From: Pelagihabitans pacificus
GTDB lineage: Bacteria; Bacteroidota; Bacteroidia; Flavobacteriales; Flavobacteriaceae
DNA: 64,000 nt
Assembly: GCF_009371985.2 (NCBI RefSeq)
Contig: NZ_VIKU02000005.1
Location: 186,001-250,000 of the forward strand
Direction: 5' to 3'
The stretch's first letter is position 1. Each line of letters begins with the position of its first letter. Under the pieces are notes generated by a model. The model worked only from the letters and a program-made list of their open reading frames with translations, did no database searches and was not told where the DNA came from. The position numbers and the translations under genes were made by a program. Shown here in pieces: positions 8,183 through 17,200 of this stretch.

Positions 8183-9412
8183 TTATGTCTTGCGGATATC
8201 TATGCCCAGTTTTTTCAGGTCTTTCCAAAAATCCGGGTATGATTTGGAGACTACCTGCGCATCATTGATGTATAGGGGCGTTTTTAAGGCTAACGGGGCA
8301 AATGCCATTGCCATCCTATGGTCATTGTAGGTATCGATAGCCACATTTTCAACCCTATTTTTCCCAGGTGACAGTGTCAAGCTCTTATCGCTTACCGAAA
8401 TATCGGCCCCAAGTTTTGACAGCTCCGTATCCAATGCCTCCAAGCGATCGGTCTCTTTAATTTTAAGGGTATGCAATCCGGTGAGGTTGCAACCGATTCC
8501 CAGCCCAAAACAGGTAACGGCAATGGTCTGGGCAATGTCCGGGGCATTGGCCAGGTCCAAGTTCAGCGTTTTTGATTTTGGGTTTCCTATTTTCTTGAGT
8601 TGGATTTCGTTTTCATAAAAAACAGTTTTCACTCCTAGATCCCTGTAGATTTCCGCGAGCACACTATCTCCTTGTAGACTGTTCCTTTTATAGGAAGACA
8701 AGATAATTTCGGCACCAAAATCACTGAGGGCCACGATACTATAAAAATAACTGGCAGAACTCCAGTCCGATTCAACGGTAAGCGTTGCAACATCGACGGA
8801 AGCCTTTGGATATATCCTGATACGATTGCCTTCAAAGGAAGTTTTGACCCCGATTTCGTTTAAAAGACCCAAAGTCATTTGGATATAAGGCACCGAAGTG
8901 ATCTTTCCTACCAGTTCTAGCTGGAGTCCGTTCGAAAGGCTGGGCGCGATCAAAATAAGGGCAGAAATATATTGGCTGCTAATGTTGGCAGGAAGACTCA
9001 CCGAATCCTTCAACAACTTTTTCCCTTTGATCCGTATGGGAGGATAGCCCTCTTCTCTCTCATACGAAATCGCTGCCCCTAAACTTTTAAGGGCTTCTAC
9101 CAATACTTTGATAGGGCGCTCCGTCATTCTTTGAGACCCCGTCAACGTAACTTCCTTACCCTCTTGGGAAGCAAAATAGGCGGTTAGAAACCGCATGGCC
9201 GTGCCGGCATGGTGAATATCGACAACACCGTCATGTATCTTCAATCCTTGCTGCATTACCTGAGAATCATCGGAGTTCGATAGGTTATTGATTTCAACAT
9301 TGGGGTACAGTGCCTGTAACAGCAATAGGCGGTTCGACTCACTCTTGGAGCCGGTTATTTGAATTTTTGAATATAACTTTTTCTGTGGCGGACCGGAAAG
9401 GTATAGCTTCAA
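8183..9412 (-). CDS. aroA: 3-phosphoshikimate 1-carboxyvinyltransferase (EPSP synthase)
   Basis: This 409-aa enzyme transfers enolpyruvate from PEP to shikimate-3-phosphate. Visible signatures are ITGSKSESNRLLLLQAL at ~20-36, DIHHAGTAMRFLTAYFA at ~65-82, SQYISALILIAPSL, DWSSASYFYS, and LKIKETDRLEALDTELSKLG with YNDHRMAMAFA near the end. The start is TTG (9410-9412), as there is no ATG in the vicinity. It feeds the shikimate pathway whose other end is the operon at 16-20 kb, but it is not cotranscribed with it. Confidence 0.95.
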   Translation of the reverse strand: MKLYLSGPPQKKLYSKIQITGSKSESNRLLLLQALYPNVEINNLSNSDDSQVMQQGLKIHDGVVDIHHAGTAMRFLTAYFASQEGKEVTLTGSQRMTERPIKVLVEALKSLGAAISYEREEGYPPIRIKGKKLLKDSVSLPANISSQYISALILIAPSLSNGLQLELVGKITSVPYIQMTLGLLNEIGVKTSFEGNRIRIYPKASVDVATLTVESDWSSASYFYSIVALSDFGAEIILSSYKRNSLQGDSVLAEIYRDLGVKTVFYENEIQLKKIGNPKSKTLNLDLANAPDIAQTIAVTCFGLGIGCNLTGLHTLKIKETDRLEALDTELSKLGADISVSDKSLTLSPGKNRVENVAIDTYNDHRMAMAFAPLALKTPLYINDAQVVSKSYPDFWKDLKKLGIDIRKT

Positions 9413-9433
9413 GTTGACGTATTTAAGACCTTA

Positions 9434-9468
9434 AAAAGAAAGCTCAAATATAAAACTATTTGAGCTTT
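9434..9468 (-). terminator. Terminator overlapping the MazG-like stop codon
   Basis: On the minus strand, AAAGCTCAAATA (9468-9457) pairs with TATTTGAGCTTT (9450-9439), followed by CTTTTT. The stop codon of the MazG-like gene (9456-9458) is inside the stem-loop. This separates that gene from aroA downstream. Confidence 0.7.
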
Positions 9469-9782
9469 TTGTTATTCTGGTGCCGATCATGGTCACGCTT
9501 TGCCTTTAGGGCAAGTTTTTTGTCGAAGGCCAACTGCAAGTCTATTCCTGTTTGATTGGCCAGACAAAGTACAACGAAAAGTACATCGGCCAGTTCTTCG
9601 CCCAGGTCTTTTTCCTTATCGGACTCCTTTTCACTTTGTTCGCCATAGCGGCGTGCGATAATCCTAGCGACCTCGCCTACCTCTTCGGTCAGCTGGGCCA
9701 TATTAGTGAGCTCATTGAAGTAACGAACCCCGTGTTCCTTTATCCACTTATCGACCGCGAGCTGTGCATTTTTTATGTCCAT
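9456..9782 (-). CDS. MazG-like nucleotide pyrophosphohydrolase
   Basis: This 108-aa all-alpha NTP-PPase family protein has the metal-binding pairs in place: EEVGEVARI (ExxE) at ~32-40 and GEELADVLFVV (ExxD) at ~62-72, with Lys/Arg-rich ends. Family members hydrolyse non-canonical or excess (d)NTPs to monophosphates. The substrate here is unknown. It follows the DUF3857 gene with a 3-nt gap, so it is probably cotranscribed. Confidence 0.8.
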   Translation of the reverse strand: MDIKNAQLAVDKWIKEHGVRYFNELTNMAQLTEEVGEVARIIARRYGEQSEKESDKEKDLGEELADVLFVVLCLANQTGIDLQLAFDKKLALKAKRDHDRHQNNKKLK

Positions 9783-9785
9783 CGT

Positions 9786-11801
9786 CTAAACTTTGGACAA
9801 AACTACCTTTTCATTCATTTTTTCTATCATTTTTTTATAATATTCTTTTAAGGAACCATAATAAACGGATGGAATGATAGGTTGGTTGATTTCGGAACTC
9901 ACTTTCAATTGTATCATGTTGCCCTTATCGATGATTTCATACTTAAAGCTGCCTAAGGCATCGGGCATGGCCATAGCCATCGGTTCAGGCAAGGTTTCTA
10001 CTTTGTACCCTGCTGGAAGATTGATGGAAGAAATAACACTCCGGCCCGATGGATATCCGAAATCAACCGGAAATTCCCTTTTCTCCAGCTTGAAAGGGTT
10101 TTCGGTAGTCCTTAAAAAAAGCATGGGAGAAAAATAGATCTTATCCGCAACAACGTCAAAGGCACCCTCATCATAATACTCGTAGGAAGTTACGGCCGCC
10201 TTGGAGAGATCATTACGGTTCTTTACGTTGAAATTATCGATTTCAATACCTCCATTCTCGTTTTCCAACTTTTCCAAATAGTCTTCTTCATTTGTCTCGT
10301 TGTAACCTTCTCTAAATTGGATGGCATCGTGATTGGTATAAGAAATACGAATCTTTCCGTTGACATCCCCATTTTCTTCCATAACTGCGCTGCAGAATAT
10401 TTTCTTGGAACTGTTTTCTTGCGGATACAGGTCTACCAGTGAAGAGCTACCATCCTTTTTGATAATTCTGCCTTCCCAGTTCAAAGTTCGAAAAGGAAGC
10501 ACATTGGGTGTGCTGTACGCATGGGTCGCATCCAACAACACCGTACCACCCTGTAACTGCACCCCGCAAATGACATAGTCGTACCCTTCCCGGGTCGGAA
10601 ATATCGGAATACCATGCTTTCTCGTACTGACCAATACGGGATTGGCATCCAAACCTGCGTAGCGCAACATCGAAGTAAGCATTAAATTGATCTCAGCGAC
10701 ATTACCAGTGCGTTCCTTAAAGGCTTTTTTTACACCATCGCTGGTGTACTTACCATAAAAACCATTCCATTTTACCTTGGATTTTATAAAGCTAAAAATG
10801 ATTGCCAATTTTTCGACATCGGTGGTGGCCGCCGCTACCAAAGGATCTATTTCATCCTCAAAATAACCGGTTTTTTTAAGTTCGGCCCCGAAACCGGGAT
10901 TTTCGTAGATCGATTTCACTACGGCTTCCCAATCGGTGGCGTATTGTTTCATCGGGCTGTTCGGAAACTTGGTATAGCTCAGCTCATATTTCATTCCCGA
11001 CCGATAATTATCGATAGACCCAACATGTGGTTCCTCGTGGAGTGCCGGAATATTTTCCAAATTGTAATGCGCTATAGTAATTCGATAGTTGATGGTGCCC
11101 TGCTCGGTGGTACTTCTTGGGCCGATCCAATTACCCGTTGCAACCTTTTGGGCGATATTCACTGTTTTGAGGGTGTTTTCGACCTTGGGCACAACACTCA
11201 AAAAGCCTTTGGTATTTACCCTATAATTGAAGTACTCCGGCATCTCCATCGATGCTTCCAACTTGTTGACGGGTATATCATGCTGAAAAACGAACTCATC
11301 TACTTGGGCTATAAAGGGGGATGAAATTTTGTATTTATATTCGATGACTGAACCCTCTTTCAGATTGGGCATGGTAAATGATTTTTCATACCAGCTCTCG
11401 GTGAGTTCCATGGTAAACTCCCCATCTTTTCCCAATTTCACATCCTTCACTTTTCCTCCCTCCAGATTATAGGTATATGCTTTGAGCCCGGAAATCGTTT
11501 CCCGATCACTACCATCTTCGTACAGCCGTATTTTTTTGGTAGCATAATCAAACCCGGCCGGGTCATAAATTTTAACACGCTCGTGTACATCGGTATTCAG
11601 TTGAAACCCTTGTCCATTGACATAATCGAAATAGGTTCTGCGATACTTGTACAAATAGGCCGCGACCGCAGCAGTATCTCTGGGATGTGTCTTTTCTTCG
11701 AGCTCAGCCTTTGAAACTTTGCCAAATTTGAAATCCTGGGCAAAAAGGCCGTTTACGACAAACAAACATGTCGCTAAAAGGGGGAAGGGGAAATGTTTCA
11801 T
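9786..11801 (-). CDS. DUF3857 protein with degenerate transglutaminase-like domain
   Basis: This 671-aa secreted protein has a signal peptide (1-21). The DUF3857 beta-sandwich comes first (~45-260), then a transglutaminase-like core (~325-430), then C-terminal strands (~500-671). In the core, the position that normally carries the catalytic Cys in GDCxG reads GNVAE (residues 366-370), so the enzyme triad is not intact. It is paired with a paralogue upstream that keeps the triad. This Cys-less form may be a structural or binding partner. The role is unknown and it is probably periplasmic. Confidence 0.75.
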   Translation of the reverse strand: MKHFPFPLLATCLFVVNGLFAQDFKFGKVSKAELEEKTHPRDTAAVAAYLYKYRRTYFDYVNGQGFQLNTDVHERVKIYDPAGFDYATKKIRLYEDGSDRETISGLKAYTYNLEGGKVKDVKLGKDGEFTMELTESWYEKSFTMPNLKEGSVIEYKYKISSPFIAQVDEFVFQHDIPVNKLEASMEMPEYFNYRVNTKGFLSVVPKVENTLKTVNIAQKVATGNWIGPRSTTEQGTINYRITIAHYNLENIPALHEEPHVGSIDNYRSGMKYELSYTKFPNSPMKQYATDWEAVVKSIYENPGFGAELKKTGYFEDEIDPLVAAATTDVEKLAIIFSFIKSKVKWNGFYGKYTSDGVKKAFKERTGNVAEINLMLTSMLRYAGLDANPVLVSTRKHGIPIFPTREGYDYVICGVQLQGGTVLLDATHAYSTPNVLPFRTLNWEGRIIKKDGSSSLVDLYPQENSSKKIFCSAVMEENGDVNGKIRISYTNHDAIQFREGYNETNEEDYLEKLENENGGIEIDNFNVKNRNDLSKAAVTSYEYYDEGAFDVVADKIYFSPMLFLRTTENPFKLEKREFPVDFGYPSGRSVISSINLPAGYKVETLPEPMAMAMPDALGSFKYEIIDKGNMIQLKVSSEINQPIIPSVYYGSLKEYYKKMIEKMNEKVVLSKV

Positions 11802-11828
11802 ATTACAAAAAATTGGTCATTACAAAGC

Positions 11829-13742
11829 TTATGGATTGGTTTTTACGAGCACGATCTGCGCATTGTCATTTCGTGCCACCTGTTTTCTGAAATCCCTGTA
11901 TAGATTGTATTTTTCCTTAGGATAAAAACCTTGTTTAATGAGCAGGCTTCTTTGGTATTGTACCGTATTCATCTCGGGATGATATTGGATACGCATAGTA
12001 TAGCGGCCGAACTCGGTATCGATCTGTTTTGGTTCGGGTATTGCCTCCACATTAAATCCTTCCGGGAGTTTGACAAGGAATTCATCCTCATCAAAGAATC
12101 CCCGTTGTATGTCAAATGGCTGTCTTCGATTTCGGTACCTATCAGGGATGTACGAATTTCTGTTGAAGGCATTGACGGTGAATAGGATGCGGTCACCACT
12201 CAAAGTAGCGTAGTTAACGGCGTTGAAGGGCACCTTTTCGGTAAAAACTATACTATCTCGATTGTTTTCAAAACGATACGTCCCGATCTTTAGATTATTG
12301 ATGTTATCCCAATAGTCTTTGTAATGTTTCACGACCTCGTCGTGATCCAGCGTTTCGAGCTTGAAATGGTTGTCATATTGTATGCCCTCCGTTTCGATCC
12401 GTGCCTCGCCTGAAATATGCCCTTCGTGCGAAAGGGTATAATCAGCCGTTGTTTTTTGATAGTTCTGTTCGTTCAGATACGAAACGGTACGAACGATTTT
12501 ACCTCCTTCCGGAGTTACGATCAGGGCATTCCTATCATCTGTAAAATCACCGACAAAACCAAAGGGATGTACCTGAGAGGTACAATCGATCCAATAGTAT
12601 TGCCCTTTATAAGGAATAGCCAAAATAGCGTGATTTCCCTGCAATCTTGCAAAGTCGGAATCAAAATCCACTTTTCGTTCTCCTGCATGGATTACGGTGT
12701 AAAAGGATGCCACGTCGACTGCCTTCAACAGGGCGTGGGTATAATTGGACAGTCCCTTACAGTCCCCGTACTTGACGCGATCAACATCGATAGCACTTAT
12801 GGGCTTCCATCCTCCGATTCCAATCTGTACGCTTACATATCTGGTGTTTTCCTGAACGTATTTGTAAACAATCTTGGCTTTTTGCAAGTCATCTGTTTCA
12901 CCTTTTACCAAATTCCTTACCTTGGCAATTGTTTCTTCATTCAAGATGTCCCTATCTTTCAGCAAGGTATTGTCGATCCAACCACCTAATTGCTTCCAAT
13001 CGGCTACCGAGGCATCATGCCCCTTTAACGTAAAATCCTTTAAACGTACGGCCAATCTAGGTGCGATACTTCTAAAACCCGGACTCAGGCTTTCCGGTCT
13101 AATGGCCGGAATATTCGTGGCCGTAAACAGGAGCTGTCCAGGTTCTTCCTTTTCGACCAGGGAAAGACCCTCCAAATTGTATTTCTTTATATCCGGCTTC
13201 AGCCCAGGATCATCATAGGTGATTTCGTAATGACTTTTTTCAACGCTCGACAAATAACCTCCCAAGAAGTACCATGGTGGAAAAAAGCCCGTATCGGATG
13301 TCTCTACCTCATACCTGAATTCAAGGGTATATGGGTACTGAATAGGCGTATAGTCAAATGTCAGCAAGCGGTCATCAGTATACAGCGAAAAACCGTCAAC
13401 GGCACTAAGATCCCGAAAGTCTTTCTTTTTGATATGCTCGATTTCCCGACCCTGACGGTCGTAAACAAATGCCTCGATTTTTTTTATGTGGGTTTCCTTA
13501 TCATGGGAAGCGGTGGTTCTTACGTGACGATTGCCCCTCTTATTCATTACGGTTACTGCCCGCCTAACCGTGTAGGTCATTTTTTGGGGAGAACCGATAT
13601 GTATTTTCATATAGTCTAACCGTACTACCGCATTGGCATTATCGGTAAGACTTTTATCCAATAAAAGGGCTTGGTATTTATTTTCTTGTGCAGACGACAC
13701 GAACATGCAAAGGAGGGAACTTGCAAGAAAAATAAAACGCAT
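11829..13742 (-). CDS. DUF3857 transglutaminase-like protein
   Basis: This 637-aa protein starts at ATG 13742 (MRFIFLASSLLCMFVSSAQ, a signal peptide). An upstream extension of the frame adds 20 residues with no signal character. DUF3857 covers ~40-240. The transglutaminase core (~280-400) keeps a plausible triad: C328 in KYGDCKG, H371 in QGNHAIL and D386 in YYWIDCTS. The family is common in Bacteroidota and may act on envelope proteins or peptidoglycan-linked peptides, but no substrate is established. It lies 27 nt upstream of a Cys-less paralogue, so the pair is probably one unit. Confidence 0.8.
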   Translation of the reverse strand: MRFIFLASSLLCMFVSSAQENKYQALLLDKSLTDNANAVVRLDYMKIHIGSPQKMTYTVRRAVTVMNKRGNRHVRTTASHDKETHIKKIEAFVYDRQGREIEHIKKKDFRDLSAVDGFSLYTDDRLLTFDYTPIQYPYTLEFRYEVETSDTGFFPPWYFLGGYLSSVEKSHYEITYDDPGLKPDIKKYNLEGLSLVEKEEPGQLLFTATNIPAIRPESLSPGFRSIAPRLAVRLKDFTLKGHDASVADWKQLGGWIDNTLLKDRDILNEETIAKVRNLVKGETDDLQKAKIVYKYVQENTRYVSVQIGIGGWKPISAIDVDRVKYGDCKGLSNYTHALLKAVDVASFYTVIHAGERKVDFDSDFARLQGNHAILAIPYKGQYYWIDCTSQVHPFGFVGDFTDDRNALIVTPEGGKIVRTVSYLNEQNYQKTTADYTLSHEGHISGEARIETEGIQYDNHFKLETLDHDEVVKHYKDYWDNINNLKIGTYRFENNRDSIVFTEKVPFNAVNYATLSGDRILFTVNAFNRNSYIPDRYRNRRQPFDIQRGFFDEDEFLVKLPEGFNVEAIPEPKQIDTEFGRYTMRIQYHPEMNTVQYQRSLLIKQGFYPKEKYNLYRDFRKQVARNDNAQIVLVKTNP

Positions 13743-13825
13743 TGGTGTTGGTTTGGTTTGGTACTTATATAGAAAACGGTAATTCCTACAATTTGTGCGC
13801 AAATCTAAAAAAAATCTTAAAATTC

Positions 13826-14278
13826 CTATTCCTTATTCTTGGTATCTACGATGATTGTCACGGGACCATCGTTCAACAGCGCAACTTTCATATCGGCACC
13901 GAATATACCAGTCCCTACCTTACGACCCAGATCGCTTTCCAATTGCTTTATAAAAGTCTCGTATAAAGGAATGGCAATGGTCGGCTTCGAAGCTTTGATG
14001 TAAGAGGGGCGGTTGCCTTTCTTGGTGGAGGCGTGTAGGGTAAATTGGCTTACGACAATTGCATCTCCTCCTACCTCTACCAACGAATGGTTCATCACTC
14101 CGTCGCTATCATTAAAAATCCGTAGGCAGACGATTTTTCTCGTAAGCCATTCGATATCCTCCAAATTGTCGCCGTCTTCGATACCCAATAGAATTAGGAG
14201 TCCGTTTTCAATTTCGGAAACCACCTCTTTATTAACGGTAACGCTTGCCTTTGCAACTCTCTGTATTACTGCTCTCAT
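13826..14278 (-). CDS. dtd: D-aminoacyl-tRNA deacylase
   Basis: This 150-aa enzyme removes D-amino acids (and Gly from tRNA-Ala) from mischarged tRNA. Both family motifs are present: VVSQFTLHA (SQxxLxA) at ~75-83 and a C-terminal NDGPVTIIVD (GPVT). The start MRAVIQRVAKASVTV is typical. The length is normal. It follows rsgA by 21 nt and is probably cotranscribed. Confidence 0.95.
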   Translation of the reverse strand: MRAVIQRVAKASVTVNKEVVSEIENGLLILLGIEDGDNLEDIEWLTRKIVCLRIFNDSDGVMNHSLVEVGGDAIVVSQFTLHASTKKGNRPSYIKASKPTIAIPLYETFIKQLESDLGRKVGTGIFGADMKVALLNDGPVTIIVDTKNKE

Positions 14279-14299
14279 AGTCGCTTTGCCATACTTTAC

Positions 14300-15259
14300 T
14301 TACTGGGATGCTTTAGGATCGTGATCATCAATTCGGTGAATATTTTCCTCGTCGGAGACCATCTGTACGTAACTTTTGTAACGGCTCCATGCTACCTCAT
14401 TGTTTTCAAGTGCCTTTTTGACCGCACATTGCGGCTCATCGATGTGCAGGCAGTTGTTGAACTTACAGTCGCTTTTCAATCGAAAGAATTCCGGAAAATA
14501 ATCCCCGATTTCATCTTTTTCCATATCTACGATTCCGAATCCTTTGATACCTGGGGTATCGATAATCTGCCCACCAAAGTCTAAATCGTACATTTCGGCG
14601 AAGGTAGTAGTGTGTTGGCCCTGCAAGTGTTGTAGCGATATTTCGGAAGTTTTAAGGGATAGGGCCGGTTGTATGGCATTGATCAAAGTCGATTTACCGA
14701 CCCCGGAATTACCCGCGAACATACTGGTCTTGTCTTTCATCAATTCGCGCACCTTATTGATATTCTTACCGGTCTTTGCCGAAATGCCAATACAGGTATA
14801 CCCGATAGTTCGGTACAAAGAGGCCAAATACTTCACTTCGGCCAATTCCTCATCATTATAGGTGTCGACCTTATTAAAAAGTAATACCACGGGGACATCG
14901 TAGGCCTCGGCCGTTGCCAGAAACCGGTCGATAAAGAGCGTGTAGGTAACCGGATTGTTTAAGGTAACCATTAAAAAAACTTGGTCTAAATTGGCTGCGA
15001 TGATATGGGTTTGCTTCGATAATTTGACCGATTTTCTGATGATATAGTTCCTCCTATCACCAATGGCTGAAATTGTTCCCACCTCCGCATCACCCATTCT
15101 TTCTATCTCAAAGGTTACGTTATCCCCTACCGCTATAGGATTAGTGCTTTTGATTCCTTGAATACGAAACTTGCCCTTAATACGACATTCGTAAAAAGCA
15201 CCATCCTCGGCCTTAACGCTATACCAACTACCGGTCGATTTATATACTTTGCCCTTCAT
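14300..15259 (-). CDS. rsgA: Ribosome small subunit-dependent GTPase RsgA
   Basis: This 319-aa circularly permuted GTPase acts in 30S subunit maturation. An N-terminal OB fold (1-65) is followed by the GTPase motifs in permuted order: G4 (LFNKVD, ~128-133), then the P-loop GNSGVGKST (~183-191), then G3 DTPGIKGFG (~230). A C-terminal Cys/His zinc finger follows (CKFNNCLHIDEPQC, ~262-275). Length and order match the family. Confidence 0.95.
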   Translation of the reverse strand: MKGKVYKSTGSWYSVKAEDGAFYECRIKGKFRIQGIKSTNPIAVGDNVTFEIERMGDAEVGTISAIGDRRNYIIRKSVKLSKQTHIIAANLDQVFLMVTLNNPVTYTLFIDRFLATAEAYDVPVVLLFNKVDTYNDEELAEVKYLASLYRTIGYTCIGISAKTGKNINKVRELMKDKTSMFAGNSGVGKSTLINAIQPALSLKTSEISLQHLQGQHTTTFAEMYDLDFGGQIIDTPGIKGFGIVDMEKDEIGDYFPEFFRLKSDCKFNNCLHIDEPQCAVKKALENNEVAWSRYKSYVQMVSDEENIHRIDDHDPKASQ

Positions 15260-15482
15260 TCATCAGTGCAGTTTCAAAACTTATGACAAAATAACGGTTT
15301 TTTGACCATACATACCCTTATCGTTGGCCTTTAAAAGAAAGGCGCGGCAACCGGTCTGCTACCCATATACTGGTAGTGGGTTCTCACGGATTTCCAGTAT
15401 TTCAGCATATTTTGAAGTAAATGATTTTAAAAACTGATGCCGAGTCTTTAACTTCATTCGCTAATCATAAAAACAGACCGTT

Positions 15483-15923
15483 ATGAAAAAAATCTCCTTG
15501 TTCGCCTTGCTTTTTGTTGTCGCCCTTTTTGATATGACCGCTCAACAGTATAAGGTCATCACCAGTGTAGAATCGATCGTACCTAACGGATTGGGACGTT
15601 CAAGAATCGTAGATTCCCAGGAAGAAAAAGATTTTTCACAGTTTACCTCCGAACAAACCGAGGAAGACAATTCGCGAAATAAATCAAAACGCAAGGAAAT
15701 TCGAGTGAAGAATTTCGAGGAGACCAAGCTTTTGAATTTCTACAATCTCGGGGGCATCCGATTTCAGAATATCGCCGCCAATGATGCGGTTATCTCTTCA
15801 AAAATCAATGCCCTTGTCGCAGACGGTTGGGAACTGGCCTTTGTAGTCAGTGGAGTAGAAAGTAATGCCGGCACCGAAGACGGACAGGGTATTTTTATTA
15901 CCCGGTACATTTTCAAAAAATAA
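15483..15923 (+). CDS. Secreted hypothetical protein
   Basis: This 146-aa protein has a signal peptide (MKKISLFALLFVVALFDMTAQ). A charged, Ser/Glu/Lys-rich middle (~45-80) is followed by a compact C-terminal region with the pattern KINALVADGWELAFVVSGVE...GIFITRYIFKK. This resembles the short domain found in DUF4177-like proteins. I do not recognise a specific family. It stands alone between the rsgA promoter region and the convergent aromatic operon. Confidence 0.6.
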   Translation: MKKISLFALLFVVALFDMTAQQYKVITSVESIVPNGLGRSRIVDSQEEKDFSQFTSEQTEEDNSRNKSKRKEIRVKNFEETKLLNFYNLGGIRFQNIAANDAVISSKINALVADGWELAFVVSGVESNAGTEDGQGIFITRYIFKK

Positions 15924-15935
15924 TAAAAGCAAGTA

Positions 15936-15979
15936 ACCGATACCGGTCAAAGCGAATCATCGTTTTGACCGGCATCGGT
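15936..15979. terminator. Hairpin between convergent genes
   Basis: ACCGATACCGGTCAAA (15936-15951) pairs with TTTGACCGGCATCGGT (15964-15979) with a single G-T mismatch. The loop is 12 nt. It sits between the secreted protein (+) and the DAHP synthase gene (-, ending at 16000). There is no long T-run, so termination is inferred from position and stem strength. Confidence 0.5.
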
Positions 15980-15999
15980 ATGACTCCGCCAAAGATGCA

Positions 16000-17082
16000 C
16001 TATGCATTAATAATCTTCTCCTGGTGATTAATCGACTCTTGGTGGATTGCCTTGAACATCTTCAAAACAAATTCTTCGCTCAATCCTTTGGTCTCACCCT
16101 CTAAAATCATCGCCCCTAAAATTTGGTTCCATCGGTTTGACTGAAGTACCGCAACGTTCTTTTGCTTTTTCAACTGTCCTATCCCATCGGAGACCTTCAT
16201 TCGTTTTCCCAATGTCTCGATCAACTGGTGGTCCAAAATATCAATTTGCGCCCTTAAGTTGCTAAGTTTGCGGGTATACTCGGCCTCGCTATCGGTTTCT
16301 TTCCTTATTTTTAAATCCTTCATAATCTGTACTAGGCGGGCCGGGGTCACCTGTTGTGCCGCATCGCTCCACGCATTGTCGGGATCGTGATGCGTTTCGA
16401 TCATCAAACCATCAAAATTCAAATCCAAAGCGGTTTGGGAAACATCAAAAATCATATCACGTTTTCCGGTAATGTGGGAAGGGTCATTAATTATCGGTAA
16501 GTCGGGAAACCTGGTCTGCAGATCGATAGCTAACTGCCACTCCGGGATATTCCGATACTTCGTTCTTTCATAACTTGAAAACCCTCGGTGTATTACCCCT
16601 AATTTTTTGATATTCGCCGTATGTAGTCGCTCTACGGCCCCTAGCCAGAGCGAAAGGTCGGGGTTTACAGGATTCTTGATCAACACCACTTTGTCGGTAC
16701 CTTCCAGAGCATCGGCGATTTCCTGAACGATAAACGGACTCACGGTTGACCTAGCGCCTATCCACAACAAGTCGACATCGTGTTCCAAGGCCAATTCAAC
16801 GTGGGCACGGTTGGCCACTTCAGTAGCCGTTTTTAAACCGGTTTCCGCCTTTACCTTTTGAAGCCATTTTAGTCCAAGCGCCCCTACGCCTTCAAAATTG
16901 CCGGGTCTCGTACGCGGTTTCCAAATACCTGCCCGGTAATAGTTGACATCGGTATCTTTCAATTCATTGGCGATACGCAATACTTGCGCTTCGGTTTCGG
17001 CACTACAGGGCCCGGCAATTACAAGGGGATGACCGAGATTCATGTCATCTAACCAGGACCTCATTTCTTTTGTATTTTCCAT
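16000..17082 (-). CDS. DAHP synthase / chorismate mutase type II fusion
   Basis: This 360-aa bifunctional enzyme has an N-terminal domain (~1-262) that condenses PEP and erythrose-4-phosphate. It carries GPCSAETEAQ, YYRAGIWKPRTRPGNFEG, LLWIGARSTVSPF and NDPSHITGKR. The C-terminal domain (~270-350) is an AroQ-type chorismate mutase (LSNLRAQIDILDHQLIETLGKRM...IGQLKK). The fusion is typical of Bacteroidota and lets the mutase domain act as the feedback sensor. It is the last gene of the aromatic operon, so it should fall under the leader attenuator at 20.1 kb. Confidence 0.92.
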   Translation of the reverse strand: MENTKEMRSWLDDMNLGHPLVIAGPCSAETEAQVLRIANELKDTDVNYYRAGIWKPRTRPGNFEGVGALGLKWLQKVKAETGLKTATEVANRAHVELALEHDVDLLWIGARSTVSPFIVQEIADALEGTDKVVLIKNPVNPDLSLWLGAVERLHTANIKKLGVIHRGFSSYERTKYRNIPEWQLAIDLQTRFPDLPIINDPSHITGKRDMIFDVSQTALDLNFDGLMIETHHDPDNAWSDAAQQVTPARLVQIMKDLKIRKETDSEAEYTRKLSNLRAQIDILDHQLIETLGKRMKVSDGIGQLKKQKNVAVLQSNRWNQILGAMILEGETKGLSEEFVLKMFKAIHQESINHQEKIINA

Positions 17083-17200
17083 CGTTCTATAATTCGTTTT
17101 TAGTATGGCTTTTCTATGTTCAACTATGTATCCTTGGAGAGGAAATATACTTAGTGCAAATCACTAAACCCAATCCGTATAGGTCAATTTCAAGTAATGC

